A stretch of DNA of 64,000 nt from Thermotogaceae bacterium (GTDB taxonomy: Bacteria; Thermotogota; Thermotogae; Thermotogales; Thermotogaceae): the NCBI GenBank assembly GCA_027077795.1, contig JALWTT010000009.1, positions 1 to 64,000 of the forward strand. The letters run 5' to 3'. A program made the position numbers and the translations under genes. Every line of letters begins with the position of its first letter. The stretch's first letter is position 1. The notes beneath the pieces were generated by a model. The model saw nothing but the letters and a program-made list of their open reading frames with translations, searched no databases and was not told the DNA's origin. Below, piece after piece: positions 1 through 8,180 of the stretch.

Positions 1-237
1 AAGGTCTTCTCCTTTGTCTTTTACCGCTAAGATCACTTTGGCATTCGCTGGAAGCTCATTACCAGCGTCGTCTTTTAGCTTCATGAATAGCGTCGGCTCG
101 CTCTGAATTATCGCCGCCATCCTCTTTTCCGGAGTTATCTTCGCCACTTCTATCGGAATGTTCGGAGCAAGGCTTATCGTGCTGGAGAATGTGTCTACCC
201 ATTTGTCGTATTTGTTGAATGTCCTCTTGTTCGCCAT
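1..237 (-). CDS. hypothetical protein, partial (runs off left edge)
   Basis: ATG at 237-235 follows a good SD site (GAGGTGG, minus strand). The frame stays open for 79 codons to the window edge, so the C-terminus is missing. The visible part begins MANKRTFNKYDKW and is soluble-looking, with alternating short beta-type stretches (for example AAIIQSEPTLFMKLKDD and AKVILAVKDKG) as in a beta-sandwich or structural protein. It starts 10 nt after the stop of a 40-residue membrane protein, so the two are probably co-transcribed. I do not recognise the family. A viral or plasmid structural protein is possible but unproven. Confidence 0.6.
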   Translation of the reverse strand, partial: MANKRTFNKYDKWVDTFSSTISLAPNIPIEVAKITPEKRMAAIIQSEPTLFMKLKDDAGNELPANAKVILAVKDKGEDL

Positions 238-247
238 ACCTACCACC

Positions 248-370
248 TCACTTCTTTATCTTCCCCATGAATTTGAGTACAAGGAAGGTTATGGCTGCTC
301 CCGCTCCAAGAAACACAGCCGCCGCCTCAAGTGGTTTCCCGGATATGAATGCCTTTACCTTATCAAGCAT
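248..370 (-). CDS. 40-residue single-span membrane protein
   Basis: ATG at 370-368 is preceded by a very strong SD (GAGGAGGTG, 7 nt spacing). The product has a short amphipathic N-terminus (MLDKVKAFISGKPLE), one hydrophobic helix at about residues 15-34 rich in Ala and Gly, and a basic tail ending KIKK. Its stop TGA contributes to the SD of the next gene. No family is recognised. Small single-span proteins like this occur in phage and plasmid modules and also as chromosomal peptides. Confidence 0.6.
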   Translation of the reverse strand: MLDKVKAFISGKPLEAAAVFLGAGAAITFLVLKFMGKIKK

Positions 371-445
371 GCTAAACACCTCCTCAGAGTTTTTCACGAG
401 GAGGCTATAACCATGAAAGGTATTAAGGGAAGAGTTTAGAGGGGC

Positions 446-775
446 TTAGAAGGTTTGACCTTGGCTGAATGAAATGGATTGATGTGTATATGCTCGGCAT
501 TTGCCTAGCGTTATAAGAAGGATTACTTTCTCGGTGTGATATAGATAGGCGTGGTATTCCCTACCAGAGAGGTCTATGCCGTCAAAGCTTCTGTATGGCT
601 TTGGAAATGCTATGCTTTTGCAGCCATATAATAGTATCGTTATGTGGTCGTATTCCCCTTCCTCTGGAAGGATTATTACTATTCCAGAGGCTTCATAGTG
701 GGCAAAGTAACCAAGTTCTGTGTGTACTGGGTGGATCATGAGTAAACTTAAGAATGTTAGTATGAGGATTTTCAT
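446..775 (-). CDS. small secreted hypothetical protein (109 aa)
   Basis: The start is the ATG at 775-773, behind AGGTGAT with 3-5 nt spacing; a GTG nine bases upstream lies inside that SD and is less likely. The N-terminus MKILILTFLSLLMIHPVHT is a typical signal peptide with probable cleavage near residue 19. The mature part is short, has two cysteines (in LYGCKS and LGKCRA) that could form a disulfide, and is rich in Tyr and Ile. It may head the same minus-strand unit as the two genes to its left, with a 75-nt gap. It begins only about 30 nt past the IS110 end, so its native promoter may have been replaced. No function can be assigned. Confidence 0.5.
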   Translation of the reverse strand: MKILILTFLSLLMIHPVHTELGYFAHYEASGIVIILPEEGEYDHITILLYGCKSIAFPKPYRSFDGIDLSGREYHAYLYHTEKVILLITLGKCRAYTHQSISFSQGQTF

Positions 776-806
776 GGTTATCACCTATATTAATATATTA
801 ATAAAT

Positions 807-874
807 GTGCGGGGCGTGCCTTATCGGGGAGCGCCTTTCTGGCGCCGTGCTTTCAGGTGGGCATCACCCCGCAC
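807..874. repeat. inverted repeat spanning transposase 3' end
   Basis: GTGCGGGG (807-814) is an exact inverted match to CCCCGCAC (867-874), and the pairing partly continues inwards (GCC with GGC). The structure straddles the last codons and stop of the transposase gene. It could be a 3' mRNA structure that shields or terminates the transposase transcript, or part of the element end. Confidence 0.5.
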
Positions 875-1972
875 TTCATATTTTACACCATCCTTTAGCT
901 TTGTGCGCTTCCTTTTATTCCTTATTACCATTTTGCTTGCAAGTTCATATACATCATCATCTATTTTGAGTTTTTCTGGATCATAAGGGCCGTTCCTCAA
1001 TACTCCATAGATTATGTTTACGAGTTTTGAAACTATTCTCCAGATGGCTTTTTTAGGAACGCTCGTTCTCGCAAGTTGAACGACATAGTAACGCTCCCAT
1101 TCCGGTGTCTTCCTTGCTAACATTCTCATCGCTACCATCCATAGGAGTTTTCTAAATGTTTTGTGGCTTTTTGCGTTTTTGTATTTGTCTTTGCTTATCC
1201 CTGACTGCTCTTTCTTCCTTCCTACTCCTACAAATGCCCTAAATGAGCGTTTATTAAAGCGCGTGATGTCTACTACTTGCATCGCTATAAAGTACGCTGT
1301 GGTAAAGCCAAGGTTTGGTATGGTTTTAAGGCGGTCAATCATTTTCTTCATCTCTGGTAGTGTTTCTACAAGGTTTTCCATCCTTGCTGTCAACTTGTCC
1401 ATCTCAAAGAGAAGCTGGGTTATACGCTCCGCTCGCCCTTTTATTGCTTCATCTTGATGGTCAAGTGCTGCGTTGAGCATTTTTCGCCTCGTCAGTTTGC
1501 CAAGTGATGGGTGAATTTGATATAGCTGCTCTCTGAGCCTGTTTTCTTCCGCGTTGATAAGTTTCTGGAGTGCTTCTCTTTCTTTCCAGAGTTTCCACAT
1601 CTCTCTGGATTCGATATATGCGCCGTTTACCTCGAAGAGTATCAGCCCTCTTTCTCCTTGCTGATACAATTTGCCATATTCTGCAAGTAAATAGGCGTCT
1701 CGTCTGTCGTCTTTTACATTGCTCCTTGACGCTGCGAATCTTCTGAATCTTGTGGTGTGCACTAAGTATACTTTGACGCCGTGCTCATGCAAAAAGCGAA
1801 TGAGTGGTATGCTCCAGCTTCCAGTAGGTTCAAGTACTGCGCCATCAAGATTGTCTTGTCTGAGGATTTCCAGAACTTTCTCCATCTTCTCGGCTGGTAT
1901 CTTGTGGAATTTCTCAGTTCTTGGTGAATAAAGCACATGGAAGGCTGCTCCTACATCCAATCCTGAAAGCAC
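821..1972 (-). CDS. IS110-family DEDD transposase/recombinase
   Basis: The 383-residue product matches the IS110/IS116/IS902 layout. An N-terminal RuvC-like domain carries the first acidic residue in SGLDVG, then the LEPTGSW glutamate and the VKDDRRDAYLLAEYG aspartates. A long coiled-coil linker with KxREALQKL-type heptads follows. The C-terminal Tnp_20 domain (IPNLGFTTAYFIA ... FRAFVGVGRKKEQSG) contains the serine proposed as nucleophile in this family. The start is the GTG at 1972-1970 because AAAGGAGGGG sits 5 nt upstream; an in-frame ATG at 2020 would put that SD inside the gene. No frameshift or internal stop is seen, so the enzyme looks active. The family is guided by an RNA made from the element's own noncoding end. 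Confidence 0.92.
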   Translation of the reverse strand: MLSGLDVGAAFHVLYSPRTEKFHKIPAEKMEKVLEILRQDNLDGAVLEPTGSWSIPLIRFLHEHGVKVYLVHTTRFRRFAASRSNVKDDRRDAYLLAEYGKLYQQGERGLILFEVNGAYIESREMWKLWKEREALQKLINAEENRLREQLYQIHPSLGKLTRRKMLNAALDHQDEAIKGRAERITQLLFEMDKLTARMENLVETLPEMKKMIDRLKTIPNLGFTTAYFIAMQVVDITRFNKRSFRAFVGVGRKKEQSGISKDKYKNAKSHKTFRKLLWMVAMRMLARKTPEWERYYVVQLARTSVPKKAIWRIVSKLVNIIYGVLRNGPYDPEKLKIDDDVYELASKMVIRNKRKRTKLKDGVKYEVRGDAHLKARRQKGAPR

Positions 1973-2021
1973 TTTAACCCCTCCTTTCTTATTTTCCCCC
2001 TTCCTGCTCTCTGGACTCAAT

Positions 2022-2160
2022 AAGGTTTGTGATCTCCCGTTGGGATAAATATGTCATAGCGGTCTCAGAGAGCTAAGGGTGTTCTTTTTATCCCCTGCGG
2101 AGCTTAATGCACTCGGAGCTTTTAAGCTCTTTATACTACCCGCTCTCACAGGGGACATTG
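2022..2160 (-). ncRNA. candidate IS110 bridge RNA region
   Basis: The segment directly upstream of the transposase is noncoding and structured on the minus strand. CCCCTG (2149-2154 read on minus) pairs with CAGGGG (2092-2097 on minus), enclosing an internal hairpin GAGCTT-AA-AAGCTC at 2129-2116. More unpaired and loop-forming sequence follows toward the transposase start. IS110-subgroup elements encode their bridge RNA at this position (5' of the recombinase gene). Placement and structure agree, but guide loops were not matched to donor or target sequence, so the call is inferred. Confidence 0.5.
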
Positions 2161-2174
2161 ATATTCTATAATAT

Positions 2175-2204
2175 TTGACTGACACCAGTATTCTATGACA
2201 TAAT
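2175..2204 (+). promoter_or_regulatory. promoter for gcvH-gcvPA-gcvPB
   Basis: TTGACT (2175-2180) and CATAAT (2199-2204) are separated by 18 nt, matching the main sigma factor consensus. They lie about 35 nt upstream of the gcvH start, between the IS110 end and the gene, so the operon has its own promoter independent of the element. Confidence 0.6.
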
Positions 2205-2238
2205 GCACCCAGAAAAATTTCCATAGGAGGAGGGATAA

Positions 2239-2616
2239 ATGATGAAGAAGTATACGAAGACTCACGAATGGGTTGAAGTTATCGAGGAGAGTAGAGCGAG
2301 GATGGGAATAAGTGATCACGCTCAGGACCAACTCGGAGACATAGTTTACCTTGATCTTCCAGAAGTGGGTTCCGAGTTCAAAAAGGGTGAGGTCCTCACC
2401 ACCATAGAATCCGTTAAGTCTGCTGAAGATATCTACGCTCCGATTTCTGGAAAGGTAACGGCCGTCAACGAGGATCTCTCGGATCACCCCGAACTCATCA
2501 ACCAAGATGCTGAGGGGAAAGGTTGGATAGCCGAGATGGAGATGGTCGATCCTTCGGAAATGGACGATCTCTTGACCGAAGAGGAGTACAAGAAGTTCGT
2601 GGAGGAGGAAGGATGA
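2239..2616 (+). CDS. gcvH: glycine cleavage system H protein
   Basis: GcvH carries the aminomethyl group on a lipoyl-lysine between the P, T and L proteins of the glycine cleavage complex in the cytoplasm. The 125-residue length is normal for the family. The lipoylation site is K60 in TIESVKSAED, within the expected lipoyl fold (GDIVYLDLPEVG ... YAPISGKV). Two ATGs stand in tandem (2239 and 2242) behind GGAGGAGGG, and either could be used. The stop lies one base before gcvPA, giving an operon H-PA-PB. The aminomethyltransferase gene gcvT is not present upstream, where an IS110 element lies instead. Confidence 0.97.
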   Translation: MMKKYTKTHEWVEVIEESRARMGISDHAQDQLGDIVYLDLPEVGSEFKKGEVLTTIESVKSAEDIYAPISGKVTAVNEDLSDHPELINQDAEGKGWIAEMEMVDPSEMDDLLTEEEYKKFVEEEG

Positions 2617-2617
2617 T

Positions 2618-3955
2618 ATGAAGAGATATCCGTACATCCCTCATACTGAGGAGGATATAAAAGAGATGCTTTCCACCATAGGTGTGGAAAGTATAGATGA
2701 TTTGTTCGTAGATGTTCCAAAAACGATATCACCAGAGGATTTGAAAATACCGGAGTCTAAAGACGAGCTCACGGTAAGATCGATCGTCGAAAGCCTTGCA
2801 AAGAAGAACACATTCCTCAACGACATGAGGGTTTTCATGGGTGCTGGAATATACTATAGGTACATCCCATCGGTCGTTTATCACATGGCATCCAAACCGA
2901 ATTTCGTGACCGCCTACACACCTTATCAGGCGGAAGTCTCTCAAGGAACTTTGCAAGCCCTCTTTGAATATCAAACCATGATAAGCGAGCTCACAGGGAT
3001 GGAAGTGACAAACGCTTCGATGTACGATGGTGCATCCGCTTTGGCGGAAGGTATGCTTATGGCTGTTAGACTTTCGAAGAAGAAAAAGATTCTGATAGCT
3101 TCTAACGTTCATCCGGAGTACGTAAGAGCCACGAAGACTTATGTTACACCGCAGGGAATAGAGGTTGTGATGGTCGCGTATGATAGGGAGACAGGTCAGA
3201 TAGATCTTGATGATCTTAGAAAGAGCATGGATGACACGGTTGGAGGAGTTGCGGTTCAGTACCCGAATTTCTTCGGAATAGTTGAAGATCTCAAAGCTAT
3301 AAGAGAAGTCGTTCCTGAGAATATACCACTGGTGGTTTCTGCAGATCCGATAGCCCTTGCTCTGTTGAAGCCACCGGGAAGCCTCGGGGCTGATATAGTT
3401 GTCGGAGAAGGGCAGGCCCTTGGAAACTTTCCATCACTTGGAGGTCCGGGCTTTGGATTCTTCTCGACTAAGATGAAATATGTGAGGATGATGCCTGGGA
3501 GACTGATAGGTCAAACAAAGGATGTAGATGGAAAGACCGGATATGTGATGATCCTCCAAACAAGAGAGCAGCATATAAGAAGAAGCAAAGCCACGAGCAA
3601 TATATGTTCCAATCACGCCCACAACGCCGTTATGGCAGCTATATACATGAGTACTATGGGGAAAGAGGGAATATTTGAGGTGGCTAAGAGATCTGCGAAC
3701 ACCGCACATTATCTCGCGAAAAATCTGGAGGAAAGGGGATTTAAGTTATCGTTTAAAGGGCCGTTCCTGTTTGAGTTTGTTTTCAACGCGGGAGAGGATT
3801 ATGAGAAAAGGTGGAAAGGAATGGTGAAGAAGGGAATACTCGGTCCACTTCCCATGGGAAGATTCTTCAGTGATATGAATGATAGGGCCTTAGCTGCCAC
3901 AACTGAGATGGTCAAGAAAGAGGATATAGAAGCTCTCTTGGAGGCGATAATATGA
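2618..3955 (+). CDS. gcvPA: glycine dehydrogenase (decarboxylating) subunit 1
   Basis: This is the N-terminal half of the two-subunit P protein, the PLP-dependent glycine decarboxylase typical of thermophiles and Gram-positives. The 445 residues match the family. Visible features include the conserved start region RYIPHT-like ([15 protein letters not shown]), [28 protein letters not shown] and the glycine-rich GGPGFGFF segment. It lacks the PLP lysine, which lies in GcvPB. It starts one base after the gcvH stop and overlaps gcvPB by 4 nt, so synthesis is probably coupled to give equal subunits. Confidence 0.97.
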   Translation: MKRYPYIPHTEEDIKEMLSTIGVESIDDLFVDVPKTISPEDLKIPESKDELTVRSIVESLAKKNTFLNDMRVFMGAGIYYRYIPSVVYHMASKPNFVTAYTPYQAEVSQGTLQALFEYQTMISELTGMEVTNASMYDGASALAEGMLMAVRLSKKKKILIASNVHPEYVRATKTYVTPQGIEVVMVAYDRETGQIDLDDLRKSMDDTVGGVAVQYPNFFGIVEDLKAIREVVPENIPLVVSADPIALALLKPPGSLGADIVVGEGQALGNFPSLGGPGFGFFSTKMKYVRMMPGRLIGQTKDVDGKTGYVMILQTREQHIRRSKATSNICSNHAHNAVMAAIYMSTMGKEGIFEVAKRSANTAHYLAKNLEERGFKLSFKGPFLFEFVFNAGEDYEKRWKGMVKKGILGPLPMGRFFSDMNDRALAATTEMVKKEDIEALLEAII

Positions 3956-5397
3956 CAATATTCGATAGGTCTAAAAAAGGAAGAAGGGCTTATACACTTC
4001 CAGAATATGATGTGCCGGAGGTAGATCTGGGAATACCAGAACACCTTCTTAGAGAGGAAAGACCGGAACTTCCAGAAGTTTACGAAGTTGATGTTGTCAG
4101 ACACTATGCAGATCTTGAGGCGAAGAATTACTCTGTGGATAGAGGATTCTATCCTCTTGGTTCGTGTACTATGAAATACAACCCCAAGCTGAACGAGGAT
4201 ATGGCTGCGCTTTTCAGATGGCTACATCCATATCAACCTATCGAGACTATACAGGGAGCACTTCAGCTCATGTACGAGCTCAAGGAAATGCTCATGGAAA
4301 TCACGGGAACGGATGACATGACACTCACGCCTTCAGCAGGTGCCCATGGGGAGCTCACTGGCATGCTCATAATAAGAGCCTATCACCTAGATAAAGGGGA
4401 CGTGAAGAGAACAAAGGTCATTGTTCCAGACTCAGCTCATGGAACGAACCCTGCCTCCGCAACCATGGCAGGTTTCAAAGTTATAGAGATAAAGTCAAGT
4501 GATGAAGGTCTCGTAGACCTCAAGGAGTTGGAGAAGGAATTGGATGACACCACTGCTGCTATAATGCTCACAAACCCGAACACTCTTGGTTACTTCGAAA
4601 GGGATATAGTCAAAATATCTGAAATGGCTCACGAAGCGGGAGCTCTTCTTTACTACGATGGAGCAAATTTGAACGCCATAATAGGAAGGGCTAGGCCTGG
4701 AGATATGGGGTTTGATGTCGTCCACTTGAACCTTCACAAGACCTTCTCCACACCCCACGGTATGGGTGGACCTGGATCAGGGCCTATAGGTGTTAAAAAT
4801 TTCTTGAGGGATTTCTTGCCAGTGCCGGTTGTAAGAAGGGAAAAGGGGGATTATTACCTGGACTACAATTTGCCAAAGTCCATAGGAATGGTGAGATCTT
4901 TCTACGGCAATTTTGGGGTTTTGGTTAAAGCGTACACCTACATTCTCACAATGGGAAAAGACGGTCTGAGGATGGCGAGCGATATGGCCGTGCTGAATGC
5001 AAACTACCTGAAAAAGCTCATCGGTGAATTCTATCCAGTAGCTTATGATAAAGATGAGAAACGTCCTTGCATGCACGAATTCGTTGCGGATGGTACGAAA
5101 CTTCTGAAGGAAACGGGAGTCAAAACCCTGGATGTTGCAAAGGCTTTACTGGATCGTGGGTTCCACGCACCAACTATATACTTTCCGCTCATCGTTCACG
5201 AGGCTTTGATGATAGAACCAACTGAAACCGAAACCAAGGAGACACTGGAAGCCTTTGCGAATGCCATGAAAGAGATTGTTGAGGAAGCGAGAAGAAATCC
5301 GGAAAAACTCAAGGAAGCTCCTGTCAACACTCCTGTTAGGAGGTTGGATGAAGCGACTGCCTCAAGGAAGCCTATTGTCAAATGGCCCAAAGGGTGA
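3952..5397 (+). CDS. gcvPB: glycine dehydrogenase (decarboxylating) subunit 2
   Basis: This is the PLP-binding half of the P protein, 481 residues. The Schiff-base lysine is K263 in [13 protein letters not shown], and the downstream glycine-rich loop [10 protein letters not shown] is intact. The N-terminal [13 protein letters not shown] motif and [10 protein letters not shown] phosphate-binding region are also conserved. With GcvPA it releases CO2 from glycine and passes the aminomethyl group to GcvH. The ATG overlaps the gcvPA stop by 4 nt, and a strong hairpin closes the operon. Confidence 0.97.
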   Translation: MTIFDRSKKGRRAYTLPEYDVPEVDLGIPEHLLREERPELPEVYEVDVVRHYADLEAKNYSVDRGFYPLGSCTMKYNPKLNEDMAALFRWLHPYQPIETIQGALQLMYELKEMLMEITGTDDMTLTPSAGAHGELTGMLIIRAYHLDKGDVKRTKVIVPDSAHGTNPASATMAGFKVIEIKSSDEGLVDLKELEKELDDTTAAIMLTNPNTLGYFERDIVKISEMAHEAGALLYYDGANLNAIIGRARPGDMGFDVVHLNLHKTFSTPHGMGGPGSGPIGVKNFLRDFLPVPVVRREKGDYYLDYNLPKSIGMVRSFYGNFGVLVKAYTYILTMGKDGLRMASDMAVLNANYLKKLIGEFYPVAYDKDEKRPCMHEFVADGTKLLKETGVKTLDVAKALLDRGFHAPTIYFPLIVHEALMIEPTETETKETLEAFANAMKEIVEEARRNPEKLKEAPVNTPVRRLDEATASRKPIVKWPKG

Positions 5398-5421
5398 GAA
5401 AGCCGCTGTGTGGCGGCTTTC
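5398..5421. terminator. bidirectional intrinsic terminator
   Basis: GAAAGCCGC (5398-5406) pairs with GCGGCTTTC (5413-5421) around a 6-nt loop, giving a 9-bp stem. It starts right after the gcvPB stop and ends 2 nt from the stop of the convergent ATP-grasp gene, so it can serve both transcripts. Confidence 0.75.
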
Positions 5422-5422
5422 T

Positions 5423-6370
5423 TCACAGATCAAACCTTCTGCGAGCCGCGTTTACTATGGTTAAAATCATGCCTTTGTATGTCCCTCCAGTCTTCTCGAC
5501 AATCATTGGAATGTTGGAGTAGTCAGGAACGAGCATGGGAAGGGAGTTCACCTCTAGAATGTAATATCTTCCGTTCTTTATTCTCATGTCTATTCTTCCA
5601 TAACCCCTAAGTTCCAACACTTTGAAAGCCTTTCTCGAGGTTTCTTCCACACCTTTTAGAAAAGCTTTCTCAAGTCTAGCTGGTACATAGTAATCTATGT
5701 ACTGGTCGTATTCTCCAGAATTTTTTACTCTGTCAGAAAAGAACTTCTCGATCCTTTCTGGAAGCCTGGAGAAGTCTATCTCCATTGGGGGAAGAACATT
5801 AGTGCCATTTTCATCTTCTAGGAAGGCTATCGTCAGTTCCATTCCATCTATGTATTCCTCAACGAGGACGGGTTCTTTGTAGTTTTCAAAAGCCCACTCA
5901 ACGTTTCTCACAAGCTCATAGTAATCGTGAGCAATGGATTCCTTTCTCAACCCTCTTGAACTTCCTTGGCGTGAGAGCTTCACTATCAGTGGATACTTCA
6001 AACCATGCTCTCTTGGAACACCCTCTCCGGGTTTCACCACAAAGTAGTTTGGTGTATCCAATCCCTCCTGCTTGACGATGGCTTTTGTGACGGATTTGTC
6101 TATACAGAGAGCATGTGTAATAGGGGGAGAACCGGTGTATGGTATACCTATGAGGTCCAGAACTGACGCCACATGAAGTTGCCTGGCTTCCTTTCCTCCA
6201 CCAGTTGCCACATTGAAAGCTAGATCAAATTTCCTGATCTCTTTCATGAAATTCTCGTCAAAGGGAATCACTTTGTGTTCGTGGATTCCATCGAGCGACT
6301 CTTGGATAGCTTTCAGCATCTTTTTCTTGTGCTTGTCCAGAGTTTTGTCAACAACTATCGCTATTTTCAC
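5423..6370 (-). CDS. ATP-grasp ligase, D-alanine--D-alanine ligase-like
   Basis: The 315-residue protein has the Ddl-type layout: an N-terminal domain (MKIAIVVDKTLDK), then FNVATGGGKEARQLHVASVLD and IPYTGSPPITHALCIDKS where Ddl proteins have the peptide-ligase substrate loops. The ATP-grasp core includes KYPLIVKLSRQGSSRG, VEEYIDGMELTIA, GRIDMR and ILEVNSLPML, the last two holding the Mg2+ ligands. The start is GTG 6370 with AGGATG upstream, overlapping the stop region of the permease 7 nt away. Being last in an ABC-importer operon is unusual for a cell-wall Ddl. The substrate may differ from D-Ala, so I keep the family-level name. Confidence 0.8.
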   Translation of the reverse strand: MKIAIVVDKTLDKHKKKMLKAIQESLDGIHEHKVIPFDENFMKEIRKFDLAFNVATGGGKEARQLHVASVLDLIGIPYTGSPPITHALCIDKSVTKAIVKQEGLDTPNYFVVKPGEGVPREHGLKYPLIVKLSRQGSSRGLRKESIAHDYYELVRNVEWAFENYKEPVLVEEYIDGMELTIAFLEDENGTNVLPPMEIDFSRLPERIEKFFSDRVKNSGEYDQYIDYYVPARLEKAFLKGVEETSRKAFKVLELRGYGRIDMRIKNGRYYILEVNSLPMLVPDYSNIPMIVEKTGGTYKGMILTIVNAARRRFDL

Positions 6371-6377
6371 GCTTCTG

Positions 6378-7217
6378 TCATCCTTTCATACCACTTCTGA
6401 CCAGGCTTCTGACAAACAGATTCTGGAGTAACAGGAACACTGCAACCGTTGGAATGAGTACAACGATTGTTCCTGCCATTATCACACCCCAGTTATTCGC
6501 AGATTCAGATGATATGAGCATCCTGACACCTATTTGAACGGTCTTCATCTTGTCCTCCATTGTGACTATGAGTGGCCACAGATACATGTTCCACGCGTAA
6601 ACAAAGTTTATTATTGCAGCTCCTCCTATCATCGCTTTCGAGAGTGGTAACAGAATTTTAGAGAAATATTGCATTGGGGTTGCGCCGTCTATTCTAGCTG
6701 CGTCTTCCAGCTCTTTGGGAATGGATCTGAAATGTTGTCTGAATAAGAAGGTATTCGTCGCGCTCGCCATAAACGGAATGGTCAGAGCCCAGTATGTGTT
6801 TATCCATCCGAATTTCTTCATTATCAAAAATAATGGAACTATCATGACAGTTTCGGCAGGTAGAAACAAAGTTGCAAATAGAAGAGCGAACGATACTTCT
6901 CTTCCCTTAAACCTGAAATTTGCATAGGCATATCCAGATAGGAGTCCTGTTGTAAGTTTACCAGCGGTTATTGCGATTGCCATTATTGTACTGTTGAGTA
7001 TGAGCCTTGCGAGTGGGACCAGGTTAAACGCATCGACATAATTTTTCAGGTACAAACCTTTGGGAAGTATCTTTGGAGGGTAAGAGAAAACCTCCTCTGG
7101 TGATTGAAAGCTTATGGATACCGCCAAGAAAAGTGGAAGAGAAACTATCAGAGCTATCGTTATGAGAATCACTTCTGCTACAATCGTGTTGATCAGCTTT
7201 CTTGTGGACTTCTTCAT
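6378..7217 (-). CDS. carbohydrate ABC transporter permease (MalG/UgpE type)
   Basis: This 279-residue inner-membrane protein has six predicted helices and the cytoplasmic EAA loop that docks the ATPase (ELEDAARIDGATPMQYFSKILLPLSK). The start is ATG 7217 behind GTGAGGTG; an in-frame ATG at 7271 would overlap the upstream permease by 44 nt and has no SD. It lies 10 nt after the partner permease and belongs to the operon SBP-permease-permease-ligase. No ATPase gene is in the unit, so it must share a MalK-type ATPase encoded elsewhere, perhaps the one at 37475-38611. Confidence 0.93.
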   Translation of the reverse strand: MKKSTRKLINTIVAEVILITIALIVSLPLFLAVSISFQSPEEVFSYPPKILPKGLYLKNYVDAFNLVPLARLILNSTIMAIAITAGKLTTGLLSGYAYANFRFKGREVSFALLFATLFLPAETVMIVPLFLIMKKFGWINTYWALTIPFMASATNTFLFRQHFRSIPKELEDAARIDGATPMQYFSKILLPLSKAMIGGAAIINFVYAWNMYLWPLIVTMEDKMKTVQIGVRMLISSESANNWGVIMAGTIVVLIPTVAVFLLLQNLFVRSLVRSGMKG

Positions 7218-7227
7218 CTCCAACACC

Positions 7228-8109
7228 TCACTGATAGTGAACTTTTCTCTCTCCGAAGTAGAAGTACACAAAGGTGACTACTGCCATTATCCCAAATAGG
7301 ATCACACTCTCTGCAGAGGCGATTCCAGTTTTTTGGAATGAAAAAGCATCCAGATAGAGTCTGTATATCATCGTTGTTGTATAATCCCCTGGTCCCCCAC
7401 TCGTCATAACGTCAATTATGGCGAATGAAGAGAACATGAAGGAGATTATGTTCATTATAACCAGATAGAAGGTAATGGGTGAAAGCAGAGGGAAAACTAT
7501 TCTCCACGTCTTCGTCCAAGATGATGCTCCATCCAGCGTGGCAGCTTCTAAAAGGTCGTCAGGTACATCTTGAATACCTGCCAGATAAAAAATCGTATCG
7601 AAGGGAACAACCTTCCACACGGAGGCCAGTATCAAGGCATAAAGAGCATAAGGTTTTGATGTTAGCCAATCCACACTTATTCCAAAGGTTTTTGAGAGAA
7701 AGTAATTTACATGCCCTACCACCGGGTTGAGCAAGAAAGTCCAAAGAGTTCCAGAGATTGCTGGAGAAATTGCGTATGGAATGAATATGAGAGCTTTATA
7801 TACAGGAGTGCCAGGAACTTTCAAGTTTAGCAGTAGAGCGATAAAGAATGCGGTGAATACCGTTAGAAGAACGCTGAATCCAACATATATGGCGGTAACC
7901 TTTATTGAATGTATATATTCTGAACTTTGAAAGAGCCTCCCAAAGTTTCTTAGGCCTGTATAAATCATTCTATTTCCAAAAGGTGATATCCTGTAGAAAG
8001 ACATCTTGAACGAATAAACTGCCGGCCAGTATATGAAGATCACTATTATGGCAAATGTGGGAACCAAGAGAACATACGGTATCACCTTTCTGCTCATCCT
8101 CTTTTTCAC
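7228..8109 (-). CDS. carbohydrate ABC transporter permease (MalF/UgpA type)
   Basis: The 293-residue product has six membrane spans and an EAA loop (DDLLEAATLDGASSWTKTWR), plus the MTSGGPGDYTTTM segment typical of UgpA-like permeases. GTG 8109 gives the longest reading. ATG 8097 (fifth codon) is equally plausible because GGGGTGA lies about 10 nt before it. It pairs with the downstream MalG-type permease to form the channel for an oligosaccharide or glycerol-phosphate-like substrate delivered by the upstream binding protein. Confidence 0.93.
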   Translation of the reverse strand: MKKRMSRKVIPYVLLVPTFAIIVIFIYWPAVYSFKMSFYRISPFGNRMIYTGLRNFGRLFQSSEYIHSIKVTAIYVGFSVLLTVFTAFFIALLLNLKVPGTPVYKALIFIPYAISPAISGTLWTFLLNPVVGHVNYFLSKTFGISVDWLTSKPYALYALILASVWKVVPFDTIFYLAGIQDVPDDLLEAATLDGASSWTKTWRIVFPLLSPITFYLVIMNIISFMFSSFAIIDVMTSGGPGDYTTTMIYRLYLDAFSFQKTGIASAESVILFGIMAVVTFVYFYFGERKVHYQ

Positions 8110-8129
8110 CCCTGTTGTTTTGCTTTTAT

Positions 8130-8154
8130 AAGGAGGGGGAACTTCCCCCTCCTT
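8130..8154 (-). terminator. intercistronic hairpin between binding protein and permease
   Basis: AAGGAGGGGGAA (8130-8141) and TTCCCCCTCCTT (8143-8154) can form a very stable stem. On the minus strand it is followed by TTATAAAA, not a full T-run. Such hairpins between a binding-protein gene and its permeases commonly stabilise the upstream mRNA or partly terminate it, giving excess binding protein. That role is inferred. Confidence 0.6.
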
Positions 8155-8180
8155 TGAACCTTCTGCCGATCATCTCAACA

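Larger units (their letters stand above)
807..2165 (-). mobile_element. IS110-family insertion sequence (ends approximate)
   Basis: The element holds one DEDD transposase gene plus about 140 nt of structured noncoding DNA on its 5' side. IS110 elements usually lack long terminal inverted repeats and do not make obvious target duplications, so the ends cannot be fixed from one copy. I set the left end at the inverted repeat overlapping the transposase stop, and the right end just outside the stem of the candidate bridge RNA. The element sits between three small unknown genes and the gcvH promoter, where other Thermotogota would be expected to carry gcvT. Confidence 0.75.

Noticed and set aside
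807-874. Inverted repeat as true terminal repeats of the IS element
   Set aside because: Both arms lie at the same end of the element, so it is a local hairpin, not a pair of terminal repeats.
3434-3709. Long reading frames antisense to gcv, flagellar and other genes
   Set aside because: They lack SD sites, have unlikely composition and mirror well-conserved genes on the other strand.
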